The notes under the pieces were generated by a model that was not told the DNA's origin, did no database searches, and was given only the letters and a program-made list of their open reading frames with translations. The position numbers and the translations under genes were made by a program. This document shows, piece after piece, positions 30,401 through 37,598 of a stretch of DNA of 64,000 bases (within the stretch, counting starts at the first letter, position 1; the number at the start of each line of letters is the position of its first letter). Source of the DNA: Macrotrachela quadricornifera (taxonomy: Eukaryota > Rotifera > Eurotatoria > Philodinida > Philodinidae); assembly GCA_022393335.1 (NCBI GenBank), contig JAJEKB010021353.1:329730-393729 (forward strand), given 5' to 3'.

Positions 30401-32431
30401 TACGAGAAAGAACTGAGTGAGTGAGTGTGAATTATTTGAATAATTCGATCGGATGTTTTGTTAGAAATCAATATTTGAATATAATCCCTCAATTCGTCCA
30501 AATCGTTTAAATGAAAATGAAACAATTTGTGCTCGTAATAAACGATTAAAAGATATTCAAGTTGGATTATTTATTCGTGAAGCATTAATTTATTTATCTT
30601 ATTTATTAATTCTTTGGTTCATCATTTATTCAAATCGAAATGAAAATTCTTTTCATCAAGTCAATCATTTACGAAGATTCTTTGTAAATGACAATTATAC
30701 ACAGGTTAGATTCATCTCTTCTTTTCTGTTTCTCAAAAAGAATAAATTAAGTTGAATAGATGTTAACAAAAAATGATTATTGGAATTGGTTAGAAAAAGA
30801 TTTTGTCTCAAAAGTTCGTGCTCAACAATGGTATAATAAAGATCCACCAAGAAATTTAGCAGGATTTATCAATGATAAATCAAATCGATTAATTGGTTGG
30901 ACAACAATGAGACAATTAAGAATTAGATCGGAACTTTGTTTTGATAATTCATCATGTGAATATGATTATAATTATTCTAATGAAGATCAAAAATCCTATG
31001 AACCAGGATGGATGAATGAAACAATAGAAAAGTTTAGTTCATCAATAATTGGATCATTTAAATATAAATCAAATAAAGAATTAGATTCATATGATTATCT
31101 TGGCGAACATGGAAGATATGCAGGTGGAGGATATGTATATGAATTTCGTGGTCGATTATCAGATATTAAAAATAATTTATCTTCACTTCATCAATTACAA
31201 TGGATTGATCAACATACAAGAGCAGTAATTATTCAACTGAATTTATATAATCCAAATATTCAATTATTTACTTCAATTTCATTATTATCTGAATTCTTGT
31301 CAACTGGAGCAATTTATCCACAATATCGTTTTGAATCCATCCATTTTTTTAGTAAATTTTGCTTTTCTTTCGATGATTTATTTCATCTTTTTTGTTTTTA
31401 GTATTTCCATCAATATCTCAATTAATCTTGATGATTATTTACATGTTATTTGTTCTTTATTTTATGTATAAACAAATCAAATTATTTTGTAAATTTAAAT
31501 TCAATTATTTTCTTCAATTTTGGTCATTAATTGAAATAGGTATTATCATCGGTTCATGGATATCAGTTACAATTTATATTTATCGTTATAAAGAATTTAA
31601 TCGAATTGGAACATTATTTCAAAAAACTAATGGTTATGTGTATATCAATTTACAATTATTAACTTCAATCAATGATATATTAACATTTGTTTATGGATTT
31701 TGTTGTTTTTTTGGTACAATTAAATTAATTCGTTTATGTCGATATAATAAACGTATTTATTTATTTATTTCTACACTTGAAAATGCTCGAAAAGATTTAC
31801 TATCATTTTCAATGTTATTTTCCATTGTATTTATTTCATTTGCATGTTTATTTTATTTATTATTTCAATCAAATCTCAAATCATGTTCATCATTTTTAAA
31901 AACATGTTTCATGTTATTTCAAATGATATTAATGCATTTTAATGCATATGAATTAATTCAAGCTTCAGCTCTATTGGGTCCATTATGTTTTAGTTTATTT
32001 ATATTCTTAGTTGTTTTTGTTTGTTTAAGTATGTTTTTATCAATTATTAATCAAAGTTTTATTCAAGCAAGAAACAATTCAAATAATCACAAAGAATATA
32101 TTTATTCAGATATTTATGATCGATTTTTACGTTCAATTGGTAAAGAAACAAATCGAGAAAGATTTTATTGAAATAAAAATTCGTTTGTTTTTGTTTAGGT
32201 TTAAGAAAATTAAGTGGAGAAGAAAGAATTGAACAATATGATACTTTGATGAGAGATAAATTCTTTGATCCCATTGAAAATTTTCCTGATCGAATTGATC
32301 AATTATTACATGCAATCAAGCGAGTATGTCCCTAATCTTTCCTTTCATTTTTGAATGATTTCATTCTTTTTTTCAAGCTTTATATTCGTCAAAAAATGGA
32401 AGATGCAAGTTTACAGAATATTTCTATTTAA
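6488..32431 (+). CDS. Polycystin-1-like receptor/channel with three NHL propeller blocks; one in-frame stop
   Basis: About 24 exons add up to roughly 3,065 residues. Exon 1 (6488-6548) encodes a signal peptide and joins in phase to 12516. Three NHL blocks follow (12516-13403, about 13717-14587, 14643-15522), each opening with a YNQPK motif. Thr/Ser-rich linkers lead to a REJ region (15833-19642), a GAIN-like region with a GPS (26129-27470), a first membrane helix (27478-27540), PLAT (27599-27987; IRIWHDNSG motif), and a polycystin channel with an extracellular TOP domain and several helices up to 32139. The cytoplasmic tail ends at 32431. The GPS keeps its Cys but reads RRLGTF where HLT is expected, so self-cleavage is doubtful. 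Codon 27596-27598 is TAA where the family has a sense codon, just before PLAT; read strictly, the channel half is lost. Introns 6549-12515, 16300-17956 and 19643-26128 carry transposons. By analogy it would be a ciliary or mechanosensory receptor-channel. Confidence 0.85.
6733..7190. mobile_element. CACTCTAAAA foldback element, copy 1
   Basis: The ends are (C)GCTCTAAAAAAAAAGTTAC on the left and the reverse complement of CACTCTAAAAAAAAGTTGG on the right, flanked by TA on both sides (6731-6732, 7191-7192), as in Tc1/mariner-type insertion. Almost the whole 458 bp folds back on itself: GGAACCTTCAAAAAAAAGTT pairs with its complement near 7150. It has no gene. It lies in the first intron of the polycystin-like gene. 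A second copy lies at 16812-17640. Confidence 0.75.
7193..8230. repeat. Decayed element with GGGCTGGGC words at both ends
   Basis: Near 7203-7280 the sequence carries AGCCCATGGGCTAATTAGC and AGCCCAGCC words. Near 8140-8225 it carries AATCTTAGCCCATGGATGGG followed by reiterated GGGCTGGGC. The two ends are roughly inverted. The last part, read on the minus strand, begins CAGAGCTCCGGATGGACTGG, a hAT-like end. The middle has no supportable gene. The boundaries are uncertain. Confidence 0.45.
8530..8765. repeat. Palindromic island of AAAACCGCG words
   Basis: The words CGCGGTTTT and AAAACCGCG recur in both orientations. GAGTCAGACCATCAATCCAC (8609-8628) is mirrored by GTGAATTGATGGTCTGACTC (8692-8711). 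This is a foldback element without a gene, in the first intron of the polycystin-like gene. Confidence 0.65.
9020..9365 (+). repeat. Imperfect minisatellite, about 65-bp unit, five copies
   Basis: The unit CTAAAATAAAGAAAAAAAAT followed by CTTTC..., then (A/G)TACTTACTTCGAT and a GATATTGAT-like segment recurs five times with gradual divergence. It has no coding potential. It is probably a tandem satellite within the intron. Confidence 0.65.
9580..9985. repeat. ACCGCGGT micro-repeat island
   Basis: More than a dozen TACCGCGGT-type words occur in both orientations, separated by short A/T-rich spacers. The word itself is a palindrome. It abuts the GAAGTC-rich element that begins near 9995 and appears to truncate it. 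No ends of the CAAGGGGGAAAC type were found for it. Confidence 0.7.
9995..11222. mobile_element. Nested GAAGTC-rich elements with CAAGGxGGAAAC ends
   Basis: Words GAAGTC and GACTTC are reiterated dozens of times. An end CAAGGAGGAAACAGCTGAGA lies at about 10169. Opposite ends lie at about 11083 (CTGTTTCCCCCTTG) and 11216 (CTCAGTTGTTTCTCCCTTG). The arrangement suggests one element inserted into another, with about 500 bp of ordinary A+T-rich DNA between GAAGTC arms at 10265-10780. The sequence from 9995 is the reverse complement of the right part of the short copy at 25809-26052. I found no clean target duplication here. Confidence 0.6.
11336..11362 (+). repeat. (GA)n microsatellite
   Basis: A run of GAGAGAGA about 25 bases long follows an AGCTCGAGA motif. 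Confidence 0.8.
11363..12515. other. Remainder of the first polycystin intron
   Basis: I see no gene, tandem repeat or paired element ends here. The open frame at 11890 has no family features. The stretch ends with ATTGATTAG, the acceptor used at 12515. Confidence 0.4.
16812..17640. mobile_element. CACTCTAAAA foldback element, copy 2, carrying a nested element
   Basis: It starts GCACTCGAAAAACAAGTTAC and ends CTTTTTTTTAAGAGTG, and shares internal words with copy 1 at 6733-7190, such as TACTTTACGGAACCTTCAAA. The right arm is interrupted at the motif GGGTCCAG by the element at 17177-17527. It lies in a polycystin intron between the two halves of the REJ region. Confidence 0.7.
17177..17527. mobile_element. 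CAAGGGGGAAA-family element, 351 bp, GCAC(T/C)TTTTC-rich
   Basis: The left end is CAAGGGGGAAAGTGCA and the right end GTGCAGCACTTCCCCCTTG. It is flanked by a perfect 8-bp duplication GGGTCCAG (17169-17176 and 17528-17535). The interior consists of CAGCACTTTTTC / GAAAAAGGTGCTG words in both orientations. There is no gene. It has inserted into the CACTCTAAAA foldback element, which dates it as the younger of the two. Confidence 0.85.
17725..17896. mobile_element. Small hAT-like MITE, 172 bp
   Basis: Inverted ends TAGAGCTCGTCAGGTTCGGA and ...TCGGACCCAACGAGCTCTA are flanked by ATGATCAA (17717-17724) and ATGATCAG (17897-17904), a 7 of 8 target duplication. No gene is present. It lies in a polycystin intron. 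Confidence 0.75.
19905..20040. repeat. Left GGATTCCATG array of the 5.47-kb element
   Basis: About twelve units of GGATTCCA(T/A)GG form a tandem run just inside the left terminal repeat. The open frames here that read ESLESHGIPWNPW and similar are artefacts of the repeat. The mirror array lies at 25155-25315. Confidence 0.85.
20221..22965 (-). CDS. Putative DDE/RNase H-like transposase of the 5.47-kb element
   Basis: This is a single-exon protein of up to 914 residues; an in-frame Met at about residue 36 (MTKSLPS) is an alternative start. The middle resembles a widespread but poorly named invertebrate transposon protein: YDVQSNAFVGFTLPL, then AYGTNGKFTCFDVIRRW, then YSTDTDPRYLLAMK, then QDPIHVCTKLRNRLL, and later QTCENSFRLARAISG. 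I infer that D of STDTDPR, D of QDPIH and E of CENSF are the acidic triad. Residues 40-120 contain a domain that also opens the neighbouring minus-strand gene. The C-terminus (about 790-850) is acidic and Ser/Glu/Asp-rich. No stop or frameshift is visible, so it could be active. Its place between perfect inverted ends supports a role in moving this element. The superfamily is unassigned. Confidence 0.7.
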   Translation of the reverse strand: MKSFSAVFLSLFSSARHQANLHSTYLVNLFTKSDSMTKSLPSISQNILDLQGDDFFAYVGRYCSEDIVKYFELLGVRSIHSLLGVGDIFLPLKEDYLELTDIKKKLTFSRSDGTFVIKLGIQHDVNKLFKSLQNILVNDEQVITTTTMKNDFVLSSEIIAKYPFLKGLIHFFMNLSQDVNSLNESFLHHFLENLFSNLSLAKSRYRYTECIIDFALCLFILAGRNSYEFMRLNIPGVLPNLTTIQTKIAKEGFRTIEGQFRYDDMKKYLTTIGSTYVYCAEDCTSALRRIVYDVQSNAFVGFTLPLDEHGMPQIQHFQTNSFEDLEMWFEQEDISHLINLHMIQPICFNYKKISPFALSAYGTNGKFTCFDVIRRWFKIFEESLRRGIRIMEYSTDTDPRYLLAMKLVCGFFGTLLNSPTIEHSSLFKVAIPVSWSWFYLPGEQLFLCMQDPIHVCTKLRNRLLSSSSYMLIGDNIVSIDYLFQLIESKSKFEHNLVKSDICPRDKQNYRSCEKLCSSLEYLKCINDSHATFVYLTIIRCIIIAFINTSSTTVNRIYHAWLAVFICRLWCVWLHLIPKEELNNRISQTNNISEKNKDKFNKKKSKNIFFISSPTFLCIEINAHHLIYLTLLVDDNKVPVEALNVFSFSSQTCENSFRLARAISGPFSTSANFSVQQYMHRQEKISILHSIKAESNSSFINAKFKFPNHHKAQWNQQQSTTPPEKMTKQQIEDQVNRAFEDAFHLLVPLGVEKILKKSKIINMKQVSEYIYKHFKKSAKTVDFLVSMTTEENNVPSDYDLKPGSEPESDSSDLESNSDLEQSTIEEGEQNEMVLYDYDSEDEDDHDINLLEHTTNNRLKTTKGLCDTINPDLKDSYFLVNIDGKKKYLHKNTACWYLTNEKHKLSSDRLNRVVQK
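23217..24274 (-). CDS. Second gene of the 5.47-kb element, nuclear-type basic protein, multi-exon
   Basis: The first exon starts MIRTSSNTS at 24274. After a probable one-base shift or intron near 24150, it reads a segment like QDVYSIFELDSEDVKEVQKQ that matches the N-terminal domain of the 914-residue protein (F-x-x-(Y/F)-V, C, DI/DV, EL, DG/NG in the same order). A middle exon (about 23690-23970) contains CSCGVSCTLSIGCSG, a Cys-rich patch that may bind zinc. The last exon (about 23217-23390) ends in a bipartite basic signal around GRKRTRR and KRKIRKT with stop TAG at 23217-23219. It may be an accessory DNA-binding protein for transposition. The exon joins are uncertain and the gene may be broken. 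Confidence 0.45.
24332..25154. other. Non-coding right part of the 5.47-kb element
   Basis: It contains a (TA)n run at 24361-24382, which may serve as promoter for the minus-strand gene starting at 24274. The rest is A+T-rich without a supportable gene. Confidence 0.4.
25155..25315. repeat. Right GGATTCCATG array of the 5.47-kb element
   Basis: Runs of GATTCCAAGGATTCCATGGG form the inner part of the right end. On the minus strand it matches the array at 19905-20040. It is followed by the terminal repeat ending at 25343. Confidence 0.85.
25809..26052. mobile_element. CAAGGGGGAAA-family element, 244 bp, GAAGTC-rich
   Basis: The ends are CAAGGGGAAAACAACTGAGA and ATGTGCTGTTTCCCCCTTG, flanked by a perfect 8-bp duplication CTATGAAT (25801-25808 and 26053-26060). 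The interior is made of GAAGTC/GACTTC words. It is a short relative of the material at 9995-11222 and lies about 80 bp before the polycystin exon at 26129. Confidence 0.85.
27988..28724 (+). repeat. Polycystin intron with a decayed element
   Basis: The stretch between the two PLAT exons holds CCGGTCAC/GACCGGAAA words near 28070-28140. At 28474-28512 the words ACATGCACC and CCGGTGCATGT face each other around TAACGGTTCACCGCTTAC. No ends with a target duplication were recognised. The open frames here are not supported. Confidence 0.45.
29579..30464 (+). repeat. Polycystin intron with TTGCGTCGCAG micro-repeat island
   Basis: Between about 29920 and 30095, TTGCGTCGCAG, GTTGCGCAC and GCGACGCAGTTGCG words occur in both orientations, in the same style as the other micro-repeat islands. 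The flanks are A+T-rich. No gene is seen. Confidence 0.55.
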
Positions 32432-32499
32432 TTCTTTACGCTTAATGTATGTGTGTGTTTGATCTGCTTTAATTGTTTTTAATTAATTGAAATAAAAAG

Positions 32500-33009
32500 A
32501 GTAACGACACTCTCACATGCTGGATCTAATGGAATTTATTCTTATGAAACAGTTTCATGCAAATTTTCTAAAACAACATTTGATTTTAATAAATTAAATT
32601 ATACTCATGTTAGTGCTGATTCACATAAAGTACCAATTCGAAATTTAATAATTAGTTTTGAACAGATTCAGGATTTACATCCAACATTTGATCAAAGTTT
32701 TAAACGAAACAAAGATGATCATGCTTCTTCTTCTCAAAATAAAAATCTCAAATACGCGATGATCGATCTTCATCATTCTTAGATAAAGCTAAAAATATCA
32801 TTGGTGATGATTCCGATAACAAACAACGTCAACCATGTCCCTATTCGAACGAATGCTTACTAAAAGATTCATCACAACATATGAAAGAATATTCATATAA
32901 TGAATCATCATCAACAACAGTAAAGAAAACTCCTTGCCGATATGAAGCAAATTGTCGTAAGAAGAATAAACCTCAACATTGTTCAGAATATTCTCATTCC
33001 CACAAATGA
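32500..33009 (+). pseudogene. PBZ zinc-finger (APLF-like) gene remnant
   Basis: The stretch begins after an acceptor-like AAAAAG with the frame RVTTLSHAGSNG and runs to a stop near 32782. A frame change near 32755 is needed to reach RSSSFLDKAKNI and then two C2H2-type PBZ fingers: CPYSNECLLKD...HMKEYSYN, whose last His is lost, and CRYEANCRKKNKPQH...YSHS, which is complete. PBZ fingers bind poly(ADP-ribose) in DNA-repair and checkpoint proteins such as APLF and CHFR. No FHA domain or 5' half is present. It lies about 70 bp after the end of the polycystin-like gene. I call it a 5'-truncated, frameshifted remnant; an unrecognised intron is a weaker alternative. Confidence 0.6.
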
Positions 33010-33596
33010 CACTTTTGGATTCTCTAATTTTTTTGTTTTGTCTATGAATATCCCATGTTGCCACTTTTTTACGACTGCGTCGCAATACATACCGAATGGA
33101 AGAGCTCACCAAGTTGAACATTTTTTATAACAAAACCTATTTGTTTAGAATATGCTAGTGATGAGTTTTGACTGATGGAACATCTGCAATGGCTCACAAT
33201 GGACAGTGTGAATTAATAAAAACTCATCATGGTCATATTCAAAACAGATCGATTCCATGACAAAAAATGTTCAACTCGATAAGTTCTTTCATTCGGTATA
33301 TCATGATAGGAATTATGACAAGAAAAAAGTTTAAGTCATTATACCGTCCTACAAGCATCTTTCTTTGGTTGAGAAATGGCTGAGATATTGAATTTTCTTT
33401 TTGGTCAGTGAATTATCAAACTCAGGGTAGGTAGTCGAGGATAGATATAAGAATTAAGGATAGAAATACGTCGTTAGATGTAGAACTAATCAGCAGCAGT
33501 AGACAAGATCTGTTCCACCTGGCGCAAAACCGACAGAAATGGAAGAAACTAACCCGTACAGTGGTTGGCCCCAATGGACGATAAGCCTATGGGACA
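33010..33596. other. Intergenic stretch
   Basis: No gene or repeat is recognised. TCACAAATG...-type A+T-rich DNA separates the convergent PBZ remnant and the minus-strand NHL gene. Confidence 0.35.
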
Positions 33597-36074
33597 TCAT
33601 GAATTTATTGTCTGTTCGATATTAAATTTTTGTACTCGATTATTCGAGTCATCGGTGATATAGAGATTGCCGTATCGATCGAATGATAAACCCGTGGGAA
33701 AACTTAATTGATTCGACTGTTCTCCACTATCGTTTCCACCAGCTATTACAATTCCCTGTGTGACTCCTTTTGGCCAACGCATTATTCAATGGTTAGAACC
33801 ATCAACGACATAGACAGTGCCCATTTGATCGACAACAACTCCCCCAGGACGATTCAATTGTGAAAGACTATTTCCTTGTCCTTGACCACCGGCTACAACA
33901 ATGCCTTGTTTTGCATCTTGTTCCCATTTCATTACACGATAATTGTTCGAATCAGACACGTACACTGAATGATCTCGATCGACAAATACGAAGAAGGGAT
34001 AATTGAGTTGATCGAGACGACTTCCATTTCCATTACTACCTGCAACCACTGTTCCTTCTGTATCACCAATTCTATATCGTCGCACTTCATGTTTTTCACC
34101 GTTAACGACATAGAGAAATCCATTCTCGTCCATTGTCAAACCGATACAATCGATGTTCGAGACGATTATTTCTCCATCAGTGCCATTTCGATGAGGCCAT
34201 CGAACTACTCTTCTATTCCTATAATCGGCGATGATGAGACTATTGCTATCTTTGTCGACGATGACATCTGTTGGGAAGTTTAACTGATAAGTTTCATTTC
34301 CTCGTCCATATCCACCGGCAACTACGTGACCACTTGTCGCACCATATTTCCATTCTATAATACGATGCTTATGCTGATCAGCGATGTAAATTGTTTGATC
34401 ATCATCGACATATAAACTATGTGGGCTTGCAAGTTGATTTAATCCATCGCCATATCCATTTCCTCCAGCTACAGTGAGACCATTATTAGACCATTTTGCA
34501 TTCGGATGAATCTCAACCGAACTTGCACGTAATGGTACTGAAATGAAACAAAAAATGGGAAGTAGAAATAAGCATATTACAGAAGAGTGATCATTCATTT
34601 TCTCAACATTGAAAATAAAGAGAGAGTGTTGATTTTCAAATAATATTGTATTCAATTTTAGAACATTTCTTCACAAAAAAAACATTATTTCCTCGACATT
34701 GATTGTTGTTATTATCAATTCTTAATGAGCATGTTTATTTAATAGTTATGGGTGAATCCATAGAGACTCATCCACTTTTTTGGAAAGATCTTTTTTCCGA
34801 TTTTTTATGTTCAAAAGGCTGATCTCGACTAGAAAACACTTTTGGTCAAAGGAGCATTTTCTTTAAATACCTATGGTGAATTTTTATATATAGGAAAAAT
34901 GACATGAAATAGGCCTTCATCGGGTCGAAAGGATACTGTGTGTAAAATTTCATTGCATTTGGTCGTACCGTGTCCAAACGTATGAAGAACAAAAAAGACA
35001 GACAGACAGACATTCATCTTTTTATTATTTTTTTGCGATTATTATCATTTATTACCAGCAGTGATAATGTTCTATCCCTAATGGAGTTTAACATCAGATG
35101 AAAAGTAACTTCATATACACCTGATTTAAAATTAGTATTTAGCAAAATTAAGATCGCGTTCATGTAAAGCTTACCCCACTTCTGAATAGCGGTTGTAGTT
35201 GTAATTGTGATTGTAGATGTAGCAATAGTTGTGGTTGTCGCTTTAATTATGATGTTTGTCTCTATTTATCAGCATAAAAAATATATATAAACAAAACAAA
35301 TAGTTTTGGTCTGGGATAGAACTCGATGAAATGTAGTTTTAAATAGAGCTCCACTATCAGTTAGATTGGAAAGAGAATTCTTCATTACAAAAATATTTTG
35401 TTACAAAAATGCTCACTAAATATTTAAAGATTGAAGTAAAGTGTTTAGAACGAACGCTGACTGCGTCGTAATACTTTGTTCGGTATAACTGTCATGAACA
35501 TCATCCATGCGATGAAAAGAGACCTTTTCTCCAATAAAAACTACATGGAAAATGTTATTTTTTCAGAAGGTCAGCGTTATTATTTCAATTAGTATGGATA
35601 ACAATTTTTATATCAATTTAATCCGCGCCAAAAATATTCTCTAGTCTTTTTCATTTCAACTTGAATTTTGGCAAAAAAAACCAAGCCTCTTTTCTCCAAA
35701 AGCGATGAAACAAGGGGATTGAAAGAAGCAACTACCCTCACCCTCACCCTCATAGAATGATATATCCAGAAAATCTCTATAGAATCTCTCGAAAACTATT
35801 TTTAGAATGTAAGAACAATACCATATATGACGCTGGTTGTAGTTTTTAAGTTTGTTGTGGTCGTTAGGATTGGCAAGTTAGTTGTATTTGTTGGGTGTAC
35901 TTCGTTTGTTGCTTTTGTGTTTCTCCTGTTGACATAAAAAGTAATCAACACAACCGTGGTGATGACAATAATCATGGCAAAAATACCAAGCACAGTGAAC
36001 AGCCTTTTGGAACGAGATGCAGATTTCGATGGCTGGCTGAAACACGACATACCGCATAAGTCAAAAATTTTCAT
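33597..36074 (-). CDS. Type II membrane protein with NHL repeats; one in-frame TGA
   Basis: Three exons join in phase. 36074-35822 holds an N-terminal tail and a membrane helix (IFAMIIVITTVVLITF) followed by Thr/Asn-rich sequence. 35261-35175 is a Thr-rich stalk. 34537-33597 is an NHL propeller with repeats of the form GGxGxGxxxxQLxxPxGVxVD...YVxDxxNxRVxxW. An alternative start inside the third exon at 34598 would give a signal peptide, but the same bases form a good polypyrimidine/CAG acceptor. The last propeller blade is cut by TGA at 33786-33788, where the family motif expects Arg (SNH-stop-IMRW against NYRVMKW). After it the frame stays open for 61 codons with a full repeat. It is either a nonsense allele or readthrough. 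NHL propellers usually bind proteins; the ligand is unknown. Confidence 0.7.
35733..35752 (-). repeat. Short TGAGGG array
   Basis: ACCCTCACCCTCACCCTCAT occurs in the first intron of the minus-strand NHL gene. It is one of several such arrays in the window. Confidence 0.75.
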
Positions 36075-37598
36075 TTATGCAATGGATAAGAAAAAAATAA
36101 AATGTCACATACCTGATAACTTCTAGTGTTCCTTTACTGAATTTAGCTGACATTAATGCAATCAAACACAATTTGTCTCTATTTAAAATGTTCGATTATC
36201 CACAGTTGAAGGTGGTTATGTAGAACTCTTAAAATCTATAAATGAATAACTGGGCAAGGTTTGAATGATGGTTATCTTTGCGATGTGCACGCTTCTTACT
36301 TGTGATGATAAGACAAAATTCAACCAAGCAAAGTCATATGTTTTATTTCGTTCGAGTAACGAAAGGACATATATTTAAAACAAAGAAGCGTTTTCAACTT
36401 TTGAAGTCAATTAATTGTGCCTACGTGTGCATCGGATTCTATGCAAAAAAACACGTCTTTATTTTGAATGGAGAATGGGAGCAAGTATAATTACAATATT
36501 ACCAGCTAATTCGATCTTGCTTATAACTTATGAAGTAGTTTTAGTCGATAAATCTGTTGATGAATATTTGTTGAAGATTAAATGAGATTGTGGCTGCTTT
36601 TAAAAGGATTGATATAATTTTGGATTGAAATAAGAAAAACTTCAATTTATAGTTGGAAGCATTTGATAGTTTTGATCAGAGACGCGCAAATACAAATACA
36701 AATCCTTTCCAGAGCACAATTTGTATTTGTATTTGCGCGTCTCTCTTTTAGTTTTGATTATTGCTTTACAATGCAAAAATGCTTGACATAAATATTGGAC
36801 TTAGGATATAAAAGACAATCTGAGTCTTAGAAACATAAATTGTTTGCTTGATTAATTGATTGTATGTCTGCAGAGCCAAAAAAAACATATTTTCCCCATT
36901 TTTCTTAGAGGAGTCAAAGGAACATCTTTTCTTCACTTTCAGCCAGGGGTCGTAGGAAATGCTATTACGGAGAACTTTTGTGGATGGTTGATCGATTCCT
37001 ATATTGGGAAAAAATGATCTTCTCATTGTTGTTCAACGTTTGTTTGTTTGAGCATTAGGATATGCGTTTTCTAAATCAATAAAAACATTTTCTAATGAAC
37101 TGTTCAGAATGCTGAAGATTAGGTTCAAAATAGTTGAGTCATAGATGTGTTCTTTTTGTCACTTGACTCGAAATCCAATAACCATTGAGGAAGCAAGGTA
37201 TCTGCGTCAATGGTACGAAAATCACCCCTTTACAGAGCAGACTAGTAAGACACCTGATCGTTATGCACTTTTTTTGTAACATGCTCAATCATTAAATATT
37301 AGTCATCAATCCACAATTTTGCAGGAAAGCATGAGCACTGGTAGGTCGTTATCCGTTCTGATGGTTTTCGAATAATAACGATAAATTATCAAGATCTAAC
37401 TGATTTTCAGAATATTAGTAGATTAGTCTACTGTTGTGCGTATTCTATTTGTTTATTATCATTAAAACTTTGAAAAATCTTAGGAAAAATAAATTGTTGC
37501 TTTATATTTTCAGATAAAAAAGAAAAGAAAGAAGTAGAGCGCTTGCATAAGATCGTTAAATGAGAAACAAAAGTGAAAGTTAGATCGTATGGCTGTTT
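36075..37598. other. Intergenic region between two NHL genes
   Basis: Apart from the small palindromic element at 36677-36750 I see no gene or repeat family. Open frames at 36278 (plus) and 36766 (minus) show no domain features. Confidence 0.4.
36677..36750. mobile_element. Tiny perfect-palindrome element, about 74 bp
   Basis: The arm 36678-36703 (AGAGACGCGCAAATACAAAT plus six bases) is perfectly mirrored at 36719-36744, leaving a 15-base loop. GTTTTGAT occurs directly at 36669-36676 and 36751-36758, a possible 8-bp target duplication with a few extra bases (CTTTTA) at the right end. A minimal hAT-type foldback is the best guess. Confidence 0.65.

Noticed and set aside
30313..30525. Minus-strand frame MFHFHLNDLDELRDYI
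   Set aside because: Antisense of the start of the polycystin exon at 30465 and the intron before it.
32798..33121. Minus-strand frame of 107 codons
   Set aside because: Antisense shadow of the PBZ finger remnant, whose Cys/His pattern on the plus strand is convincing.
34598..34655. Signal-peptide start MNDHSSVICLFLLPIFC for the NHL gene at 33597
   Set aside because: Kept only as an alternative: the same bases form a good acceptor (TTTCATTTCAG) that joins in phase with two upstream exons coding a membrane anchor and Thr-rich stalk, as in the neighbouring NHL gene.
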